Position numbers and translations under genes: made by a program. Of a DNA stretch of 64,000 nucleotides, positions 19,957 to 27,890 are shown in pieces (the first letter of the stretch is position 1; the number at the start of each line of letters is the position of its first letter). The notes beneath the pieces were generated by a model. The model was not told the DNA's origin and ran no database searches. It saw only the letters and a list, made by a program, of their open reading frames with translations. This DNA comes from Moraxellaceae bacterium (lineage in GTDB: Bacteria > Pseudomonadota > Gammaproteobacteria > Pseudomonadales > Moraxellaceae). The stretch lies in contig JAQZBP010000006.1 of assembly GCA_029237815.1 (NCBI GenBank), forward strand, positions 186,001-250,000. Direction: 5' to 3'.

Positions 19957-20557
19957 CTTGCGCCTCCAGTTTTGCGCGCATGCTGTGCAGGGCGCGCGAC
20001 AGATGTGTTTTGACGCTCCCCTCGGAGCATTCCATGGCCCGGGCGGTGTCGGCCGTATCCAGGCCTTCCCAGATGCGGAGCATGAAGGCCTGCTGCTGGC
20101 GCAGCGGGAGGGCCTCCAGGGCCTGCGTCACGGTATCCATGTCCCGGGCCCGCTCCAGCAGCAAGGCCGGGTCGGAGCTGGCGGCCTCTGGAATGTCGGC
20201 CCAGGGATCGGCCTCGGGGTCGTCCTTGGGCGGCGCCAGCCAGGTCATCCATTTGCCGCGCCGGGTGCGGGTGCGATGCCAGTCCATGATGCGGCTCTGC
20301 AGGATCGTCTGGAACAGCGGCCCCCACTCTTCCGGGGGCTTGGCGGCATAGCGGGAGGCTAGCGCCAGCATGCTGTCCTGGACGATGTCGAGGGCCGCCT
20401 CGCGGTCACGGGTAGAAATCTCGGCCATGACCTGGGCGCGGCGTCCGACCGTGCGCAGGAAGGCATCAAGATTGGCTGGGGGTGTGGAGGTCATGGCATG
20501 GGCAGTGGCGGCAACGCCGCCACCATACGCAAGCCTCTCATCCGCCACAACTCGCAT
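19949..20557 (-). CDS. ECF-type RNA polymerase sigma factor
   Basis: About 202 aa from the ATG at 20557, or 181 aa from 20494 (MTSTPPANLDAFLRT). GGAG 8 nt before 20557 favours the longer form, but family alignment favours the shorter. Region 2 is ALDIVQDSMLALASRYAAKPPEEWGPLFQTILQSRIMDWHR. Region 4 is ALPLRQQQAFMLRIWEGLDTADTARAMECSEGSVKTHLSRALHSMR. An acidic linker (DDPEADPWADIPE) lies between. Start of a four-gene set: upstream secreted protein, sigma factor, anti-sigma-like protein, DUF3106. Signal unknown. Confidence 0.88.
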   Translation of the reverse strand: MRVVADERLAYGGGVAATAHAMTSTPPANLDAFLRTVGRRAQVMAEISTRDREAALDIVQDSMLALASRYAAKPPEEWGPLFQTILQSRIMDWHRTRTRRGKWMTWLAPPKDDPEADPWADIPEAASSDPALLLERARDMDTVTQALEALPLRQQQAFMLRIWEGLDTADTARAMECSEGSVKTHLSRALHSMRAKLEAQDE

Positions 20558-20572
20558 GGGGAGTGCTCCGCC

Positions 20573-21091
20573 TTACTTGGCTTTCTTGCCGCCAGCCGCC
20601 TTTTTCTCCGGCGCGGCGGGCTTGTCGTCCTGGCCGGCATCGTCATCCGCGTCATGCGGGGCCGGGGAATCCTGCGTGCGCGACCAGGTACTGCCGTCGA
20701 AGTCCACGCCTTCGATCTTGCGCGTCCAGGTTTTCTTGTCCTTGTCCAGGGTGGCCGTCACGGTGCGGCTGGCGGTCTTGCCATCGGGATTGGTCATGAC
20801 TTCCTTGCGATAGAAGCTGCCCTCGCCGACCTTCTGTTCGAGCTGGCGCTTGAAGACGCGGCCGTCCGCCATCTTGCGGGTGCTTTCCTCGGTAAAGCTC
20901 TCCTGCTTCTCGCGCATCATGGGACGACCGGCGTGGCGCTTGCCTGCCCTCGGGCCATCGCCCATGCCCATGCGGGGCTGGGCCTGTTCGGCCTTGGTGG
21001 CCGGGGCCGGTGCAGTGGTTTCCGCGACAGCCAGGGAAGAGCCGGCGGCCAGGGCGAGAGAGAGCATCAGGGAAGAGAGTTGCGGCTTCAT
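20573..21091 (-). CDS. Secreted charged protein of unknown function
   Basis: 172 aa. Signal peptide ending AVA (residues 1-23), then a basic, Met-rich stretch (MGMGDGPRAGKRHAGRPMMREK), a central part with repeated strand-like segments (MADGRVFKRQLEQKVGEGSFYRKEVMTNPDGKTASRTVTATLD) and an Asp/Lys/Ala-rich tail ending GGKKAK. I recognise no family. It lies 15 bp upstream of the sigma gene on the same strand, so it could be the sensed or regulated component of that operon. Confidence 0.75.
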   Translation of the reverse strand: MKPQLSSLMLSLALAAGSSLAVAETTAPAPATKAEQAQPRMGMGDGPRAGKRHAGRPMMREKQESFTEESTRKMADGRVFKRQLEQKVGEGSFYRKEVMTNPDGKTASRTVTATLDKDKKTWTRKIEGVDFDGSTWSRTQDSPAPHDADDDAGQDDKPAAPEKKAAGGKKAK

Positions 21092-21220
21092 GGAAGTTCC
21101 TCGTGGAATAGGGTGTGCTTACTCTCATCAATAACGCCACAGAATCGCGTTGGTTGACAGCATTGGCGACAGCGATCGCCCTGCCTAGACTGGCACCCCC
21201 GACCCCAGCAGGCCGACACC

Positions 21221-21685
21221 GTGTTCCATGTCGTTCTCTTCCAGCCGGAAATTCCTGGCAACACCGGCAACATCATCCGCCTTTGCGCGAATACCGGCGC
21301 ACGGCTGCATCTGATCCGCCCGCTCGGCTTCGACCTGGAGGACAGCAAGCTCAGGCGCGCCGGGCTGGACTACCATGAGTGGGCCAGCCTGCAAGTGCAT
21401 GATTCGCTGGATGACTTCCTGGCCGCCGTGCAGCCGGCGCGCCTGTTTGCCTTCACCACCAAGGGCGCCCGTTCCTACCATGAGCTGGCAGTGGAAGCCG
21501 GCGATGCTTTCCTGTTCGGTCCGGAAACCCGAGGCCTGCCCCCGGAGGTGCTGGAACGCTTCACGCCCGAGCGCCGCCTGCGCCTGTCGATGCTGCCGGC
21601 CAGTCGCAGCCTCAACCTGTCCAACTGCGTGGCCGTGGTGGTGTACGAGGCCTGGCGGCAGGCGGGCTTCGCAGGCGGCCACTGA
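21221..21685 (+). CDS. trmL: tRNA (cytidine(34)-2'-O)-methyltransferase TrmL
   Basis: 154 aa SPOUT methyltransferase that modifies the wobble base of tRNA-Leu. Motifs: PEIPGNTGNIIRLCANTGARLHLIRPLGF at the start, FLFGPETRGLP, and the knot MLPASRSLNLSNCVAVVVYEA. The start is a GTG; the protein aligns with TrmL from its first residue, so no upstream start is needed. Monocistronic. Confidence 0.95.
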   Translation: MFHVVLFQPEIPGNTGNIIRLCANTGARLHLIRPLGFDLEDSKLRRAGLDYHEWASLQVHDSLDDFLAAVQPARLFAFTTKGARSYHELAVEAGDAFLFGPETRGLPPEVLERFTPERRLRLSMLPASRSLNLSNCVAVVVYEAWRQAGFAGGH

Positions 21686-21699
21686 CCCTCCCCAGAAAC

Positions 21700-21738
21700 G
21701 ACACAGCCCCGCGCAGGTTGACTGGGCGGGGCTGTGCG
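21700..21738. terminator. GC-rich hairpin after trmL
   Basis: CACAGCCCCGC and GCGGGGCTGTG arms around a 13-nt loop between the converging trmL and stress-protein genes. There is no T-tract, so it may act as an mRNA end structure rather than a strong intrinsic terminator. Confidence 0.5.
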
Positions 21739-21755
21739 GGACACCGAAGGGTGAC

Positions 21756-22256
21756 TCAGACGACCGCGACATCCTTGGCGCCATCGCGCTCGAAAATGTC
21801 CTTGATGTGGTCCGCCTCGGTACGGTCACGCGCCTGCACCGAGAGCAGGATGCTGCCCTCACCGAGCTTCTCCTCGTAATGCTTGACCTCGTGCTCGGGA
21901 ATGCCGAGGCCGATCAGCGCCCCGGTCAGGCCACCCACGGCCGCGCCGGCCGCCGCGCCGCTCAGCGCCGCCATGATGGGCCCGGCCGCCACGAACGGGC
22001 CGAGGCCCGGAATCGCCAGCGTCCCCACGCCCACCAGCCAGCCGAGGCCACCACCCAGCACGCCGCCGACGCCGGCGCCCGTGCTCGCGCCTTCCGGCAT
22101 CTTGGTGTTCTGCTCCTCGGAAAATTCCTGGCTGTTCGACTTGTCCGGGAACAGTGCGGAAATGTTGTCCGGAACGATGCCGTCCGTTTTCAAGTCTTCC
22201 ACGATCTTGCGCGCGACATCTTCCGATTCGGCGGTACCGAAGACAGAGTTGGTCAT
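21756..22256 (-). CDS. General stress protein (YflT/17M-like) with glycine-zipper core
   Basis: 166 aa. N-terminal alpha/beta part (SVFGTAESEDVARKIVEDLKTDGIVPDNISALFPD), a central hydrophobic Gly/Ala-rich glycine-zipper region (residues about 60-125, GAGVGGVLGGGLGWLVGVGTLAIPG onward), and a C-terminal part (ILLSVQARDRTEADHIKDIFERDGAKDV) resembling the first. Proteins like this are stress-induced in many proteobacteria; biochemical function is unknown. AGGAGG lies 7 nt before the ATG at 22256. Confidence 0.75.
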   Translation of the reverse strand: MTNSVFGTAESEDVARKIVEDLKTDGIVPDNISALFPDKSNSQEFSEEQNTKMPEGASTGAGVGGVLGGGLGWLVGVGTLAIPGLGPFVAAGPIMAALSGAAAGAAVGGLTGALIGLGIPEHEVKHYEEKLGEGSILLSVQARDRTEADHIKDIFERDGAKDVAVV

Positions 22257-22305
22257 GATGCTCCCTCCTACCTTACATGATGGCCGCGATGGCCCGGGCT
22301 GCCAG

Positions 22306-22791
22306 TTACTGCTTCCTGACTTCGAGTTCGCTGGTGACGCGCTGCTGGCCCGCCACCTGCCCCGCAAGCGCCTCTATCCGGCGCTTCTCCTGCTCGCTGT
22401 CGACCGGGCCGCGCAGGGTGACCTTGCCGCCCGAGCTGATGATCTTGATGTTGTGCGCATTCACCGAAAGGCTGTCGTCTTCCGTGATGGCGCGCCGCAG
22501 CCGGGCCGTGAGCTCAAGGTCACCGGACTGGTTGGACTGGTCGTCCGCCTCGGGCTTGCCGGCCTGACGCTCCTCGTTGCGGCCGGTATTGTCAGGCGCC
22601 ACCTGCTTGCCCTGCGACGGCGGCTGCCCCTGCGCCCCCATTGCGCCACCCGACTGACTGGACGGGCTCTTCTGCGATGGCGGCGCAGACTGATAACTGC
22701 CACCTTCGGCGTGCAGGACGTTGCTGACCAGGGCGGTAAAGGCCACGGCGATTAGCGTCACTATGGATTTCATGGGCCTGATGGATTTCAT
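22306..22791 (-). CDS. BON-domain periplasmic protein
   Basis: 161 aa. Signal peptide ending LHA (about residue 28), a Ser/Gln/Gly/Pro-rich linker (residues 30-90), then one BON domain (LTARLRRAITEDDSLSVNAHNIKIISSGGKVTLRGPVDSEQEKRRIEALAG). BON domains bind phospholipid and occur in envelope-stress proteins such as OsmY. AAGGAG lies 7 nt before the ATG at 22791. The gene is upstream of the glycine-zipper stress protein on the same strand with 49 bp between, so the two probably form one unit. Confidence 0.88.
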   Translation of the reverse strand: MKSIRPMKSIVTLIAVAFTALVSNVLHAEGGSYQSAPPSQKSPSSQSGGAMGAQGQPPSQGKQVAPDNTGRNEERQAGKPEADDQSNQSGDLELTARLRRAITEDDSLSVNAHNIKIISSGGKVTLRGPVDSEQEKRRIEALAGQVAGQQRVTSELEVRKQ

Positions 22792-23087
22792 GAGCCTGCT
22801 CCTTCGGCAGTGGCGATGGCACTCGCGCCGGCAGAATCATTCCGCCCGCACCCTGAGTAAAAAGTAGGGCAGGACTGCCGGGCTTTCTGTTTATTTAGGC
22901 CCGGCCTGTGTGGCGTTTGTTTTGTGGCGCCCGCGGCGACAAGCAAGTTGGAGGCTGCTGCAACGGGGCCCAGTTCCATTTTCAGCAAAGGATAGCGTGG
23001 CGAATTCTGCGGCCGCTTGCTGCAGTGCCGCGAATGGCCCCCACAGCGCCCCTCCGATACGGGCTCGGAGTGATACTCACAGTCGAA
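22792..23087. other. Non-coding stretch between the BON gene and the hexamer repeat
   Basis: No credible gene. It contains a hairpin (GCCGGGC and GCCCGGC arms, 22877-22905) and must hold the promoters of the BON unit (-) and, together with the repeat downstream, the vWA operon (+). Base composition becomes locally AT-richer around 22885-22925. Confidence 0.5.
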
Positions 23088-23139
23088 GTCGGGGTCAGGG
23101 TCAGGGTCAGGGTCAGGGTCAGGGTCAGGGTCAGGGTCG
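23088..23139 (+). repeat. Hexanucleotide tandem repeat (TCAGGG)n
   Basis: Seven perfect TCAGGG units (23095-23136) with imperfect units on both sides. The array ends 87 bp before the start of the vWA lipoprotein gene. The plus strand carries eight GGG runs spaced by 3-nt loops, a textbook G-quadruplex pattern. Not in any supported reading frame. Confidence 0.95.
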
Positions 23140-23226
23140 GTGAAAATATTTTTCAGGGCTTAACCCTTTTCCCGATGAGCCAGCGTTTAACCGGGTGATG
23201 CGATCTCAACCACCAGGAGAACACCC

Positions 23227-25014
23227 GTGAAACGCCACTTTGCCGCCACCGTCCTGGCCGGCGCCGCCTTCAGCCTGCTGCTGGCCGCCTGCGGCGCACC
23301 TCGCCAGGAGCCGCCGCTCCCTCCCACTCTCGCCGCGATCGCCCCGCCACCTGCCGAGGTGGATGCCCTTGCCGCCACTCCCGAGCTGGTACGCAAAGCC
23401 GAAGCCCGGGCCCAGCTGAAATCCCGCGCCGCCACCAACGCAATGGCGGAGCGCACCGCGCAGGCGCTTTATGCGCCCCCGCCGCAAGCCCCCGGCACGA
23501 TGATCCTGCACGACGCAGCGATTCCGCAGGAGAGCCGCGAGAAATACCAGCACCTGGCCGAGAATCCGGTGAAGCTCGCCGCCGAGGACAGCCTGTCCAC
23601 GCTCAGCCTGGACGTCGACACCGGCAGCTACAGCAATGTGCGGCGCTTCCTCAACCAGGGCCAGCTACCGCCGCGCGACGCGGTGCGCGTGGAAGAGCTG
23701 GTGAATTATTTTTCCTATGCCTATCCGCAGGCCACAGCCGGTCATCCCTTCTCGGTGAGCACGGAAATCGGGCAGGCGCCGTGGAACCCGCAGCACCTGC
23801 TGCTGCGTGTCGGCGTGAAGGCGGTGGAGACGCAGGTGGCGGCCATGCCACCCGCCAACCTCGTGTTCCTGGTGGACGTGTCGGGCTCCATGGACGCGCC
23901 CGACAAGCTGCCGCTGGTGCAGTCGACGCTGCAACTGCTGACGCAGCAGCTGCGGCCGCAAGACCGCGTTTCGCTCGTGGTGTACGCGGGACGCACGGCG
24001 GTGGAGCTGCCGTCGACACCAGGCAGCCAGAAGGAAAAGATCCGTGCCGCCATCGCGCGCCTTTCCGCCGGCGGCTCCACCGCGGGTGAAGCTGCGCTGC
24101 GGCTCGCCTATGCGCAGGCCCGCGCCGGCTACATCAAGGGCGGCATCAACCGCATCCTGCTGGCCACCGATGGCGACTTCAATGTCGGGATCAGCGACAT
24201 CGAGCAGATCAAGGACATCGTCGCGCGCGAGCGCGAGAGCGGCATCTCGCTGACCACGCTCGGCTTCGGCCAGGGCAATTACCAGGAAGCGCTGATGGAG
24301 CAGGTGGCCGACGTCGGCAACGGCAACTACAGCTACATCGATTCGCTGGACGAAGCGCGCAAGGTGCTGGTGGAGGAACTCTCCGCCACCTTCAACACCG
24401 TGGCGAAGGACGTGAAAATCCAGGTCGAGTTCAATCCGGCGCAGGTCGCCGAGTGGCGCCTGGTGGGCTACGAGAACCGCGTGCTGAACCACGAGGACTT
24501 CCGCAACGACAAGGTGGACGCCGGCGACGTCGGCGCCGGCCGCAGCGTCACCGCGCTCTACGAGATCACGCCGGTGGGCGCGGCCACGCTGCACGGCGAG
24601 CGCCGCTATGCCGCCCCGGCAAAGAGTGTCGGCGACAGGCGCGGCGAACTGGGCTTCCTGCGCATCCGCTACAAGCAGCCCGAAGGGACGCGCTCCACGG
24701 AACTCGCCCAGGCCATCGCGCGGCCCGATGCCGCCGCGCTCGCCCGCACGCCCTCGCGCGATCTTGGCTTCGCCAGCGCGGTGGCCGGCTTCGGCCAGCT
24801 TTTGCGGCAGTCCACCTACACGGGTACATTCGGCTACGATGACGTGCGCCACCTGGCGCAGCAGCACCTCGGCGAGGACAGCGCCGGCTACCGCCGCGAA
24901 TTCCTGCGACTGGTCGACCTCGCCGCCGCGCTGACGCCGCACACGCCCGCCGGCGACCACAACAAGACGGACACCCTGCATGTCCACCACGACCTCCGGC
25001 CCCATAGCCGCTAG
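23227..25014 (+). CDS. yfbK: YfbK-like von Willebrand factor A lipoprotein
   Basis: 595 aa. Lipoprotein signal with lipobox LLAAC (Cys about residue 21). A vWF_A_N-like domain (residues about 110-190: YQHLAENPVKLAAEDSLSTLSLDVDTGSYSNVRRFLNQGQLPP) precedes the vWA domain with MIDAS DVSGSMD at 217-223 and a Thr/Asp metal ligand region (TDGDFNVGISD), then a DUF3520-type C-terminus (ELGFLRIRYKQPEG). Surface or periplasmic metal-dependent adhesion/scaffold; partner unknown. Its 3' end overlaps the following sigma gene by 35 bp, so they are co-expressed. Confidence 0.92.
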   Translation: MKRHFAATVLAGAAFSLLLAACGAPRQEPPLPPTLAAIAPPPAEVDALAATPELVRKAEARAQLKSRAATNAMAERTAQALYAPPPQAPGTMILHDAAIPQESREKYQHLAENPVKLAAEDSLSTLSLDVDTGSYSNVRRFLNQGQLPPRDAVRVEELVNYFSYAYPQATAGHPFSVSTEIGQAPWNPQHLLLRVGVKAVETQVAAMPPANLVFLVDVSGSMDAPDKLPLVQSTLQLLTQQLRPQDRVSLVVYAGRTAVELPSTPGSQKEKIRAAIARLSAGGSTAGEAALRLAYAQARAGYIKGGINRILLATDGDFNVGISDIEQIKDIVARERESGISLTTLGFGQGNYQEALMEQVADVGNGNYSYIDSLDEARKVLVEELSATFNTVAKDVKIQVEFNPAQVAEWRLVGYENRVLNHEDFRNDKVDAGDVGAGRSVTALYEITPVGAATLHGERRYAAPAKSVGDRRGELGFLRIRYKQPEGTRSTELAQAIARPDAAALARTPSRDLGFASAVAGFGQLLRQSTYTGTFGYDDVRHLAQQHLGEDSAGYRREFLRLVDLAAALTPHTPAGDHNKTDTLHVHHDLRPHSR

Positions 25015-25576
25015 CCCCGTCCTTGACGTCGACAGCGATGAAGCGTTGATGCTGGCCTACCAGGCTGGCGACGCCGGCGCCTTCGATACGCTCTACCAGC
25101 GTCATCGCGGGCGCCTGTTCCGCTTCCTCGTGCGCGAGGCCGGCAGCCGCGAGGCCGGCGAGGAAATCTACCAGGAGGCGTGGCTGCGCCTGATCCGCCA
25201 CCGCGACGACTATCGCGTGCAGGCGCGATTCAGCACCTGGATCTATCGCCTCGCCCACAGCTGCCTCGTCGACCACCTGCGGCGGCAGGGTCGGCGCTGG
25301 CGCCATGAGGAAACCGTGGAGGAGCTGCCCGCCGACGCCGCCTGCCCGCTGCCGTCCCCCGAGAGCGAGTGGGGCCGCCACCTGACGGCGCGCGCGCTCA
25401 CCGCTTGCATGGCGCAGCTGCCCGCCGAACAGCGCGAGGTGTTCCTGTTGAAGGAAGAGGCGGAGTTCTCGCTCGCCGAGATTGCCGAGATCACCGGCGC
25501 CGGCCTGGAGGCCGCGAAGAGCCGCCTGCGCTACGCCCTGAAGAAACTGCGCAGCTGCCTGGAGACGCTGGCATGA
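24980..25576 (+). CDS. ECF-type RNA polymerase sigma factor
   Basis: 198 aa. Region 2: LMLAYQAGDAGAFDTLYQRHRGRLFRFLVREAGSREAGEEIYQEAWLRLIRHRDDYRVQARFSTWIYRLAHSCLVDHLRR (Asp/Trp pattern canonical). Region 4: LPAEQREVFLLKEEAEFSLAEIAEITGAGLEAAKSRLRYALKKLR. The start lies inside yfbK. The stop overlaps the start of the next gene (ATGA), so the trio vWA lipoprotein, sigma factor and membrane partner is translationally coupled. Confidence 0.95.
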   Translation: MSTTTSGPIAASPVLDVDSDEALMLAYQAGDAGAFDTLYQRHRGRLFRFLVREAGSREAGEEIYQEAWLRLIRHRDDYRVQARFSTWIYRLAHSCLVDHLRRQGRRWRHEETVEELPADAACPLPSPESEWGRHLTARALTACMAQLPAEQREVFLLKEEAEFSLAEIAEITGAGLEAAKSRLRYALKKLRSCLETLA

Positions 25577-26637
25577 ACCGCCCCGACCGCGATCTCGACG
25601 ATCCCGAACTGTCGCAGCTCTACAAATCGTTGCCCGACGAGCAGCCCGCGTCCGCCACGGACGACCTGATTCGCGCCGCGTCCCGCCGCGCCATCGGCGC
25701 GGGCCCCGGGCGCCGGCCCTCCCCTCTTGCGCTGAGCCGCATCACTGCCACCGCCGCGGCGCTGGTACTGGGCGTCGCCCTCACCGTGCAGTGGCAGGCG
25801 CGCACGCCGGAGCAGTTCCAGGAGGCAGTCGGCACGGTGCCGATGTCCCGGCCGGCTCCTGTGGCGACGGAGATTCCTGCCACCGACGCGAAGGCCGCTC
25901 CTGGAGAACACGCGGCGCCGCAACAGAAGCTGGCACGGCGCGAATCTGCGCCTGTCGAATCCGCGCGCCGGCTTGAGAACGATGCCGATGCCGGAGCGGA
26001 TGCGGGTGCCAAACCCAAAGCCAGCAACAGCACTGCAAGCGATGAGCTCGGTGCACTTTCACTGCACGACGAGCCGCCCGCCGCGACGGCGGCCCCGGCC
26101 AGTCCTGTCGTCGCCCACGCTCCTGCCGCCGGTGTATCGGATGCGTCACCCCCGCCCACCGCATCCTTGCAGGCACCCGAGCTGGAGGCAGCTCAGCCAT
26201 TGCAGCGCACCGCGAAGTTACGGGCGTTCAAGGAGGAGGCCCGCGCCGCCAACCGCGTCCAGGCCCTGCCCGGCAGTCAGGCCCGGCAGGCGCTTGACAC
26301 GGCAGATACCCGGCCAGCACCAGACTACCGGTCCCTCATCGCCGAAGGCAGGCTCGACGAGGCCCTGGCCGCGCTGCCGCAAGACGGCGCCCTCGCCACG
26401 ACGCTCGACCGTGACCTGATCAAGCTGGCCCAAGGCCGGCGTACCGCTCCGGGCTGCGCCACGCACCCTGCCGCTCCGACTGCGGCCGAGAGGGCGCTCT
26501 GCGAGCTGGTAGTCCTGCGGGCAGCGGGCCGCCCGCTGCCCGCGAACTGGCCCTCCCGTCCCGAAGTGGCCGGGGCCATTACGGGTACCGGCGCTTATCG
26601 TGCTCAGCTGGTGCAGCCGTTGCTGAGCCCTCCTTGA
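25573..26637 (+). CDS. Membrane-anchored anti-sigma-like protein with long Ala/Pro-rich periplasmic region
   Basis: 354 aa from the ATG that overlaps the sigma stop. Short cytoplasmic part (residues 1-55: LDDPELSQLYKSLPDEQPASATDDLIRAASRRA), one transmembrane helix (about residues 56-74, ITATAAALVLGVALTVQW), then about 280 periplasmic residues of low complexity (Ala, Pro, Glu) with a more ordered end containing two Cys (GCATHPAAPTAAERALCEL). The layout fits an anti-sigma factor for the gene just upstream. No zinc-binding motif is seen. Function is inferred from position. Confidence 0.75.
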   Translation: MNRPDRDLDDPELSQLYKSLPDEQPASATDDLIRAASRRAIGAGPGRRPSPLALSRITATAAALVLGVALTVQWQARTPEQFQEAVGTVPMSRPAPVATEIPATDAKAAPGEHAAPQQKLARRESAPVESARRLENDADAGADAGAKPKASNSTASDELGALSLHDEPPAATAAPASPVVAHAPAAGVSDASPPPTASLQAPELEAAQPLQRTAKLRAFKEEARAANRVQALPGSQARQALDTADTRPAPDYRSLIAEGRLDEALAALPQDGALATTLDRDLIKLAQGRRTAPGCATHPAAPTAAERALCELVVLRAAGRPLPANWPSRPEVAGAITGTGAYRAQLVQPLLSPP

Positions 26638-26759
26638 GTTACGCGAGTGCAACAGAGACCCTGTGACTCCAATCACAGAATCCCCGACGCGGCGTGCTGC
26701 ATCCTGCAGTGAGTGCGTACTATTGCGCCGTTCAATGAAACCCCGAAGGGAATGCAAGA

Positions 26760-27338
26760 ATGAAAAAGACGATGATGAAGGCCGGCCTGCTCGCGCTGGC
26801 GCTCGGTGCCTCCACGGCCGCCAATGCCGAATTCAACTACAGCTACATTGAAGGCGGCTTTGGCGAAATCGATGAAGGCGAAGCCTTGTTCGCGAAGGGC
26901 GCCTTCGACCTCACCAAGAACTTCGGTCTCGTGGGCGGAATCTTCATCGGCGATGCCGATCCCAACGTCGACGTGACGGCCTTTGAAATCGGTGGGCAGT
27001 TCCATCAGCCCCTCAAGGGCAACCTGAGCTTCCACGCCGGCCTGCAATTGCTGCACGTCGAAGCAGAGAGCAGCTTCACACACCCGGTATTCGGAACCTT
27101 CAAGGCGAAGGGTGATGACACCGGCTTCATTGCGAACGCCGGCCTGCGCTTCCAGGTGCAGCCGAAACTGCAGCTCGAAGGCGACCTCAAGCTGTCTTCC
27201 AACGACATGATCGACGACGGTGTCGGTGCGGAAGGCGCCGTGCGCTACTACTTCGATCCCAAGCTCTCCGTCGCCGGCGGTCTCGCCGTGGACACGGAGC
27301 TCGACGGCCTCTTCGTCAGCGTGCGCTACGACCTGTAA
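26760..27338 (+). CDS. Outer-membrane beta-barrel protein (YfaZ-like)
   Basis: 192 aa. Signal peptide ends ANA (residues 1-23). Mature part FNYSYIEGGFGEIDEGEALFAKGAFDLTKNFGLVGGIFIGD followed by regularly spaced strands, ending GLFVSVRYDL. Similar in size and strand pattern to YfaZ-type barrels. It is separated from the vWA-sigma operon by 122 bp and has its own terminator. A TACTAT box at 26718-26723 may be its -10. Ligand unknown. Confidence 0.8.
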   Translation: MKKTMMKAGLLALALGASTAANAEFNYSYIEGGFGEIDEGEALFAKGAFDLTKNFGLVGGIFIGDADPNVDVTAFEIGGQFHQPLKGNLSFHAGLQLLHVEAESSFTHPVFGTFKAKGDDTGFIANAGLRFQVQPKLQLEGDLKLSSNDMIDDGVGAEGAVRYYFDPKLSVAGGLAVDTELDGLFVSVRYDL

Positions 27339-27353
27339 GCACTGCGCGCCCAC

Positions 27354-27382
27354 AAAAAAGGCCCCGAACGGGGCCTTTTTTT
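27354..27382. terminator. Terminator between the YfaZ-like gene and the holin-like gene
   Basis: AAAAAAGGCCCC-GAAC-GGGGCCTTTTTTT, with A- and T-tracts on both sides, serving the convergent genes. Confidence 0.92.
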
Positions 27383-27426
27383 ATTGCTGCGACCCGCACG
27401 CAATCATCTTGCGACGGGCATGACGC

Positions 27427-27813
27427 TCAGCGGTCGTCGTCGATGCGCTCGACCTTGACCACGAGGCGCTGCTTGCCGCCCAGGAAGGCGCCCAGCGCCT
27501 GGAACAGGGCGATGATGAACCAGGCCCCCAGGGCGGACCAGAAACCATCCAGCGCAAAACCCGGCAGCATCCAGGAGACCAGGCCCAGCATGGCGGCGTT
27601 GATCACGAGCAGGAACAGCCCCAGCGTGAGCACGGTCACCGGCAGCGTGAAGAGGATGAGCACAGGCCGCACCACCGTGTTGGCGATGCCCAGCAGCAGC
27701 GCGGCCCAGAACAGCGTGGAGGGATGCGTGACGTGCACGCCGTCCAGCCAGATGGCCGCGAGACCAAGGCCCGCCGCACTGAGCAGCAGGCGCAACAACA
27801 CCTGGTAAATCAT
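27427..27813 (-). CDS. Phage-holin-family (YvlD-like) four-helix membrane protein
   Basis: 128 aa with four transmembrane segments (about residues 3-22, 30-52, 55-80 and 85-110) and the family motif TLFWAALLLGIANTVVRPVLILFTLPVTVLTLGLFLLVINAAMLGL. Chromosomal members are not lytic phage proteins; they appear as small envelope-stress membrane proteins. I start at the ATG giving MIYQVLLRLLLSA. It lies 77 bp downstream of the desaturase gene on the same strand. Confidence 0.88.
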   Translation of the reverse strand: MIYQVLLRLLLSAAGLGLAAIWLDGVHVTHPSTLFWAALLLGIANTVVRPVLILFTLPVTVLTLGLFLLVINAAMLGLVSWMLPGFALDGFWSALGAWFIIALFQALGAFLGGKQRLVVKVERIDDDR

Positions 27814-27890
27814 GAAGGCTTCCCAAAAAGCACCGGGCCGCAACAGTAGCGGCCCGGGTTTCAGGGAACAAGGGGGAGTGGCGGCGGGAA

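Noticed and set aside
23088-23139. TCAGGG array as a CRISPR
   Set aside because: Units are 6 bp and contiguous with no spacers and no cas genes nearby.
27427-27813. Prophage remnant suggested by the holin-like gene
   Set aside because: No lysis, capsid, tail or integrase genes nearby; this holin-family protein is a common chromosomal membrane protein.
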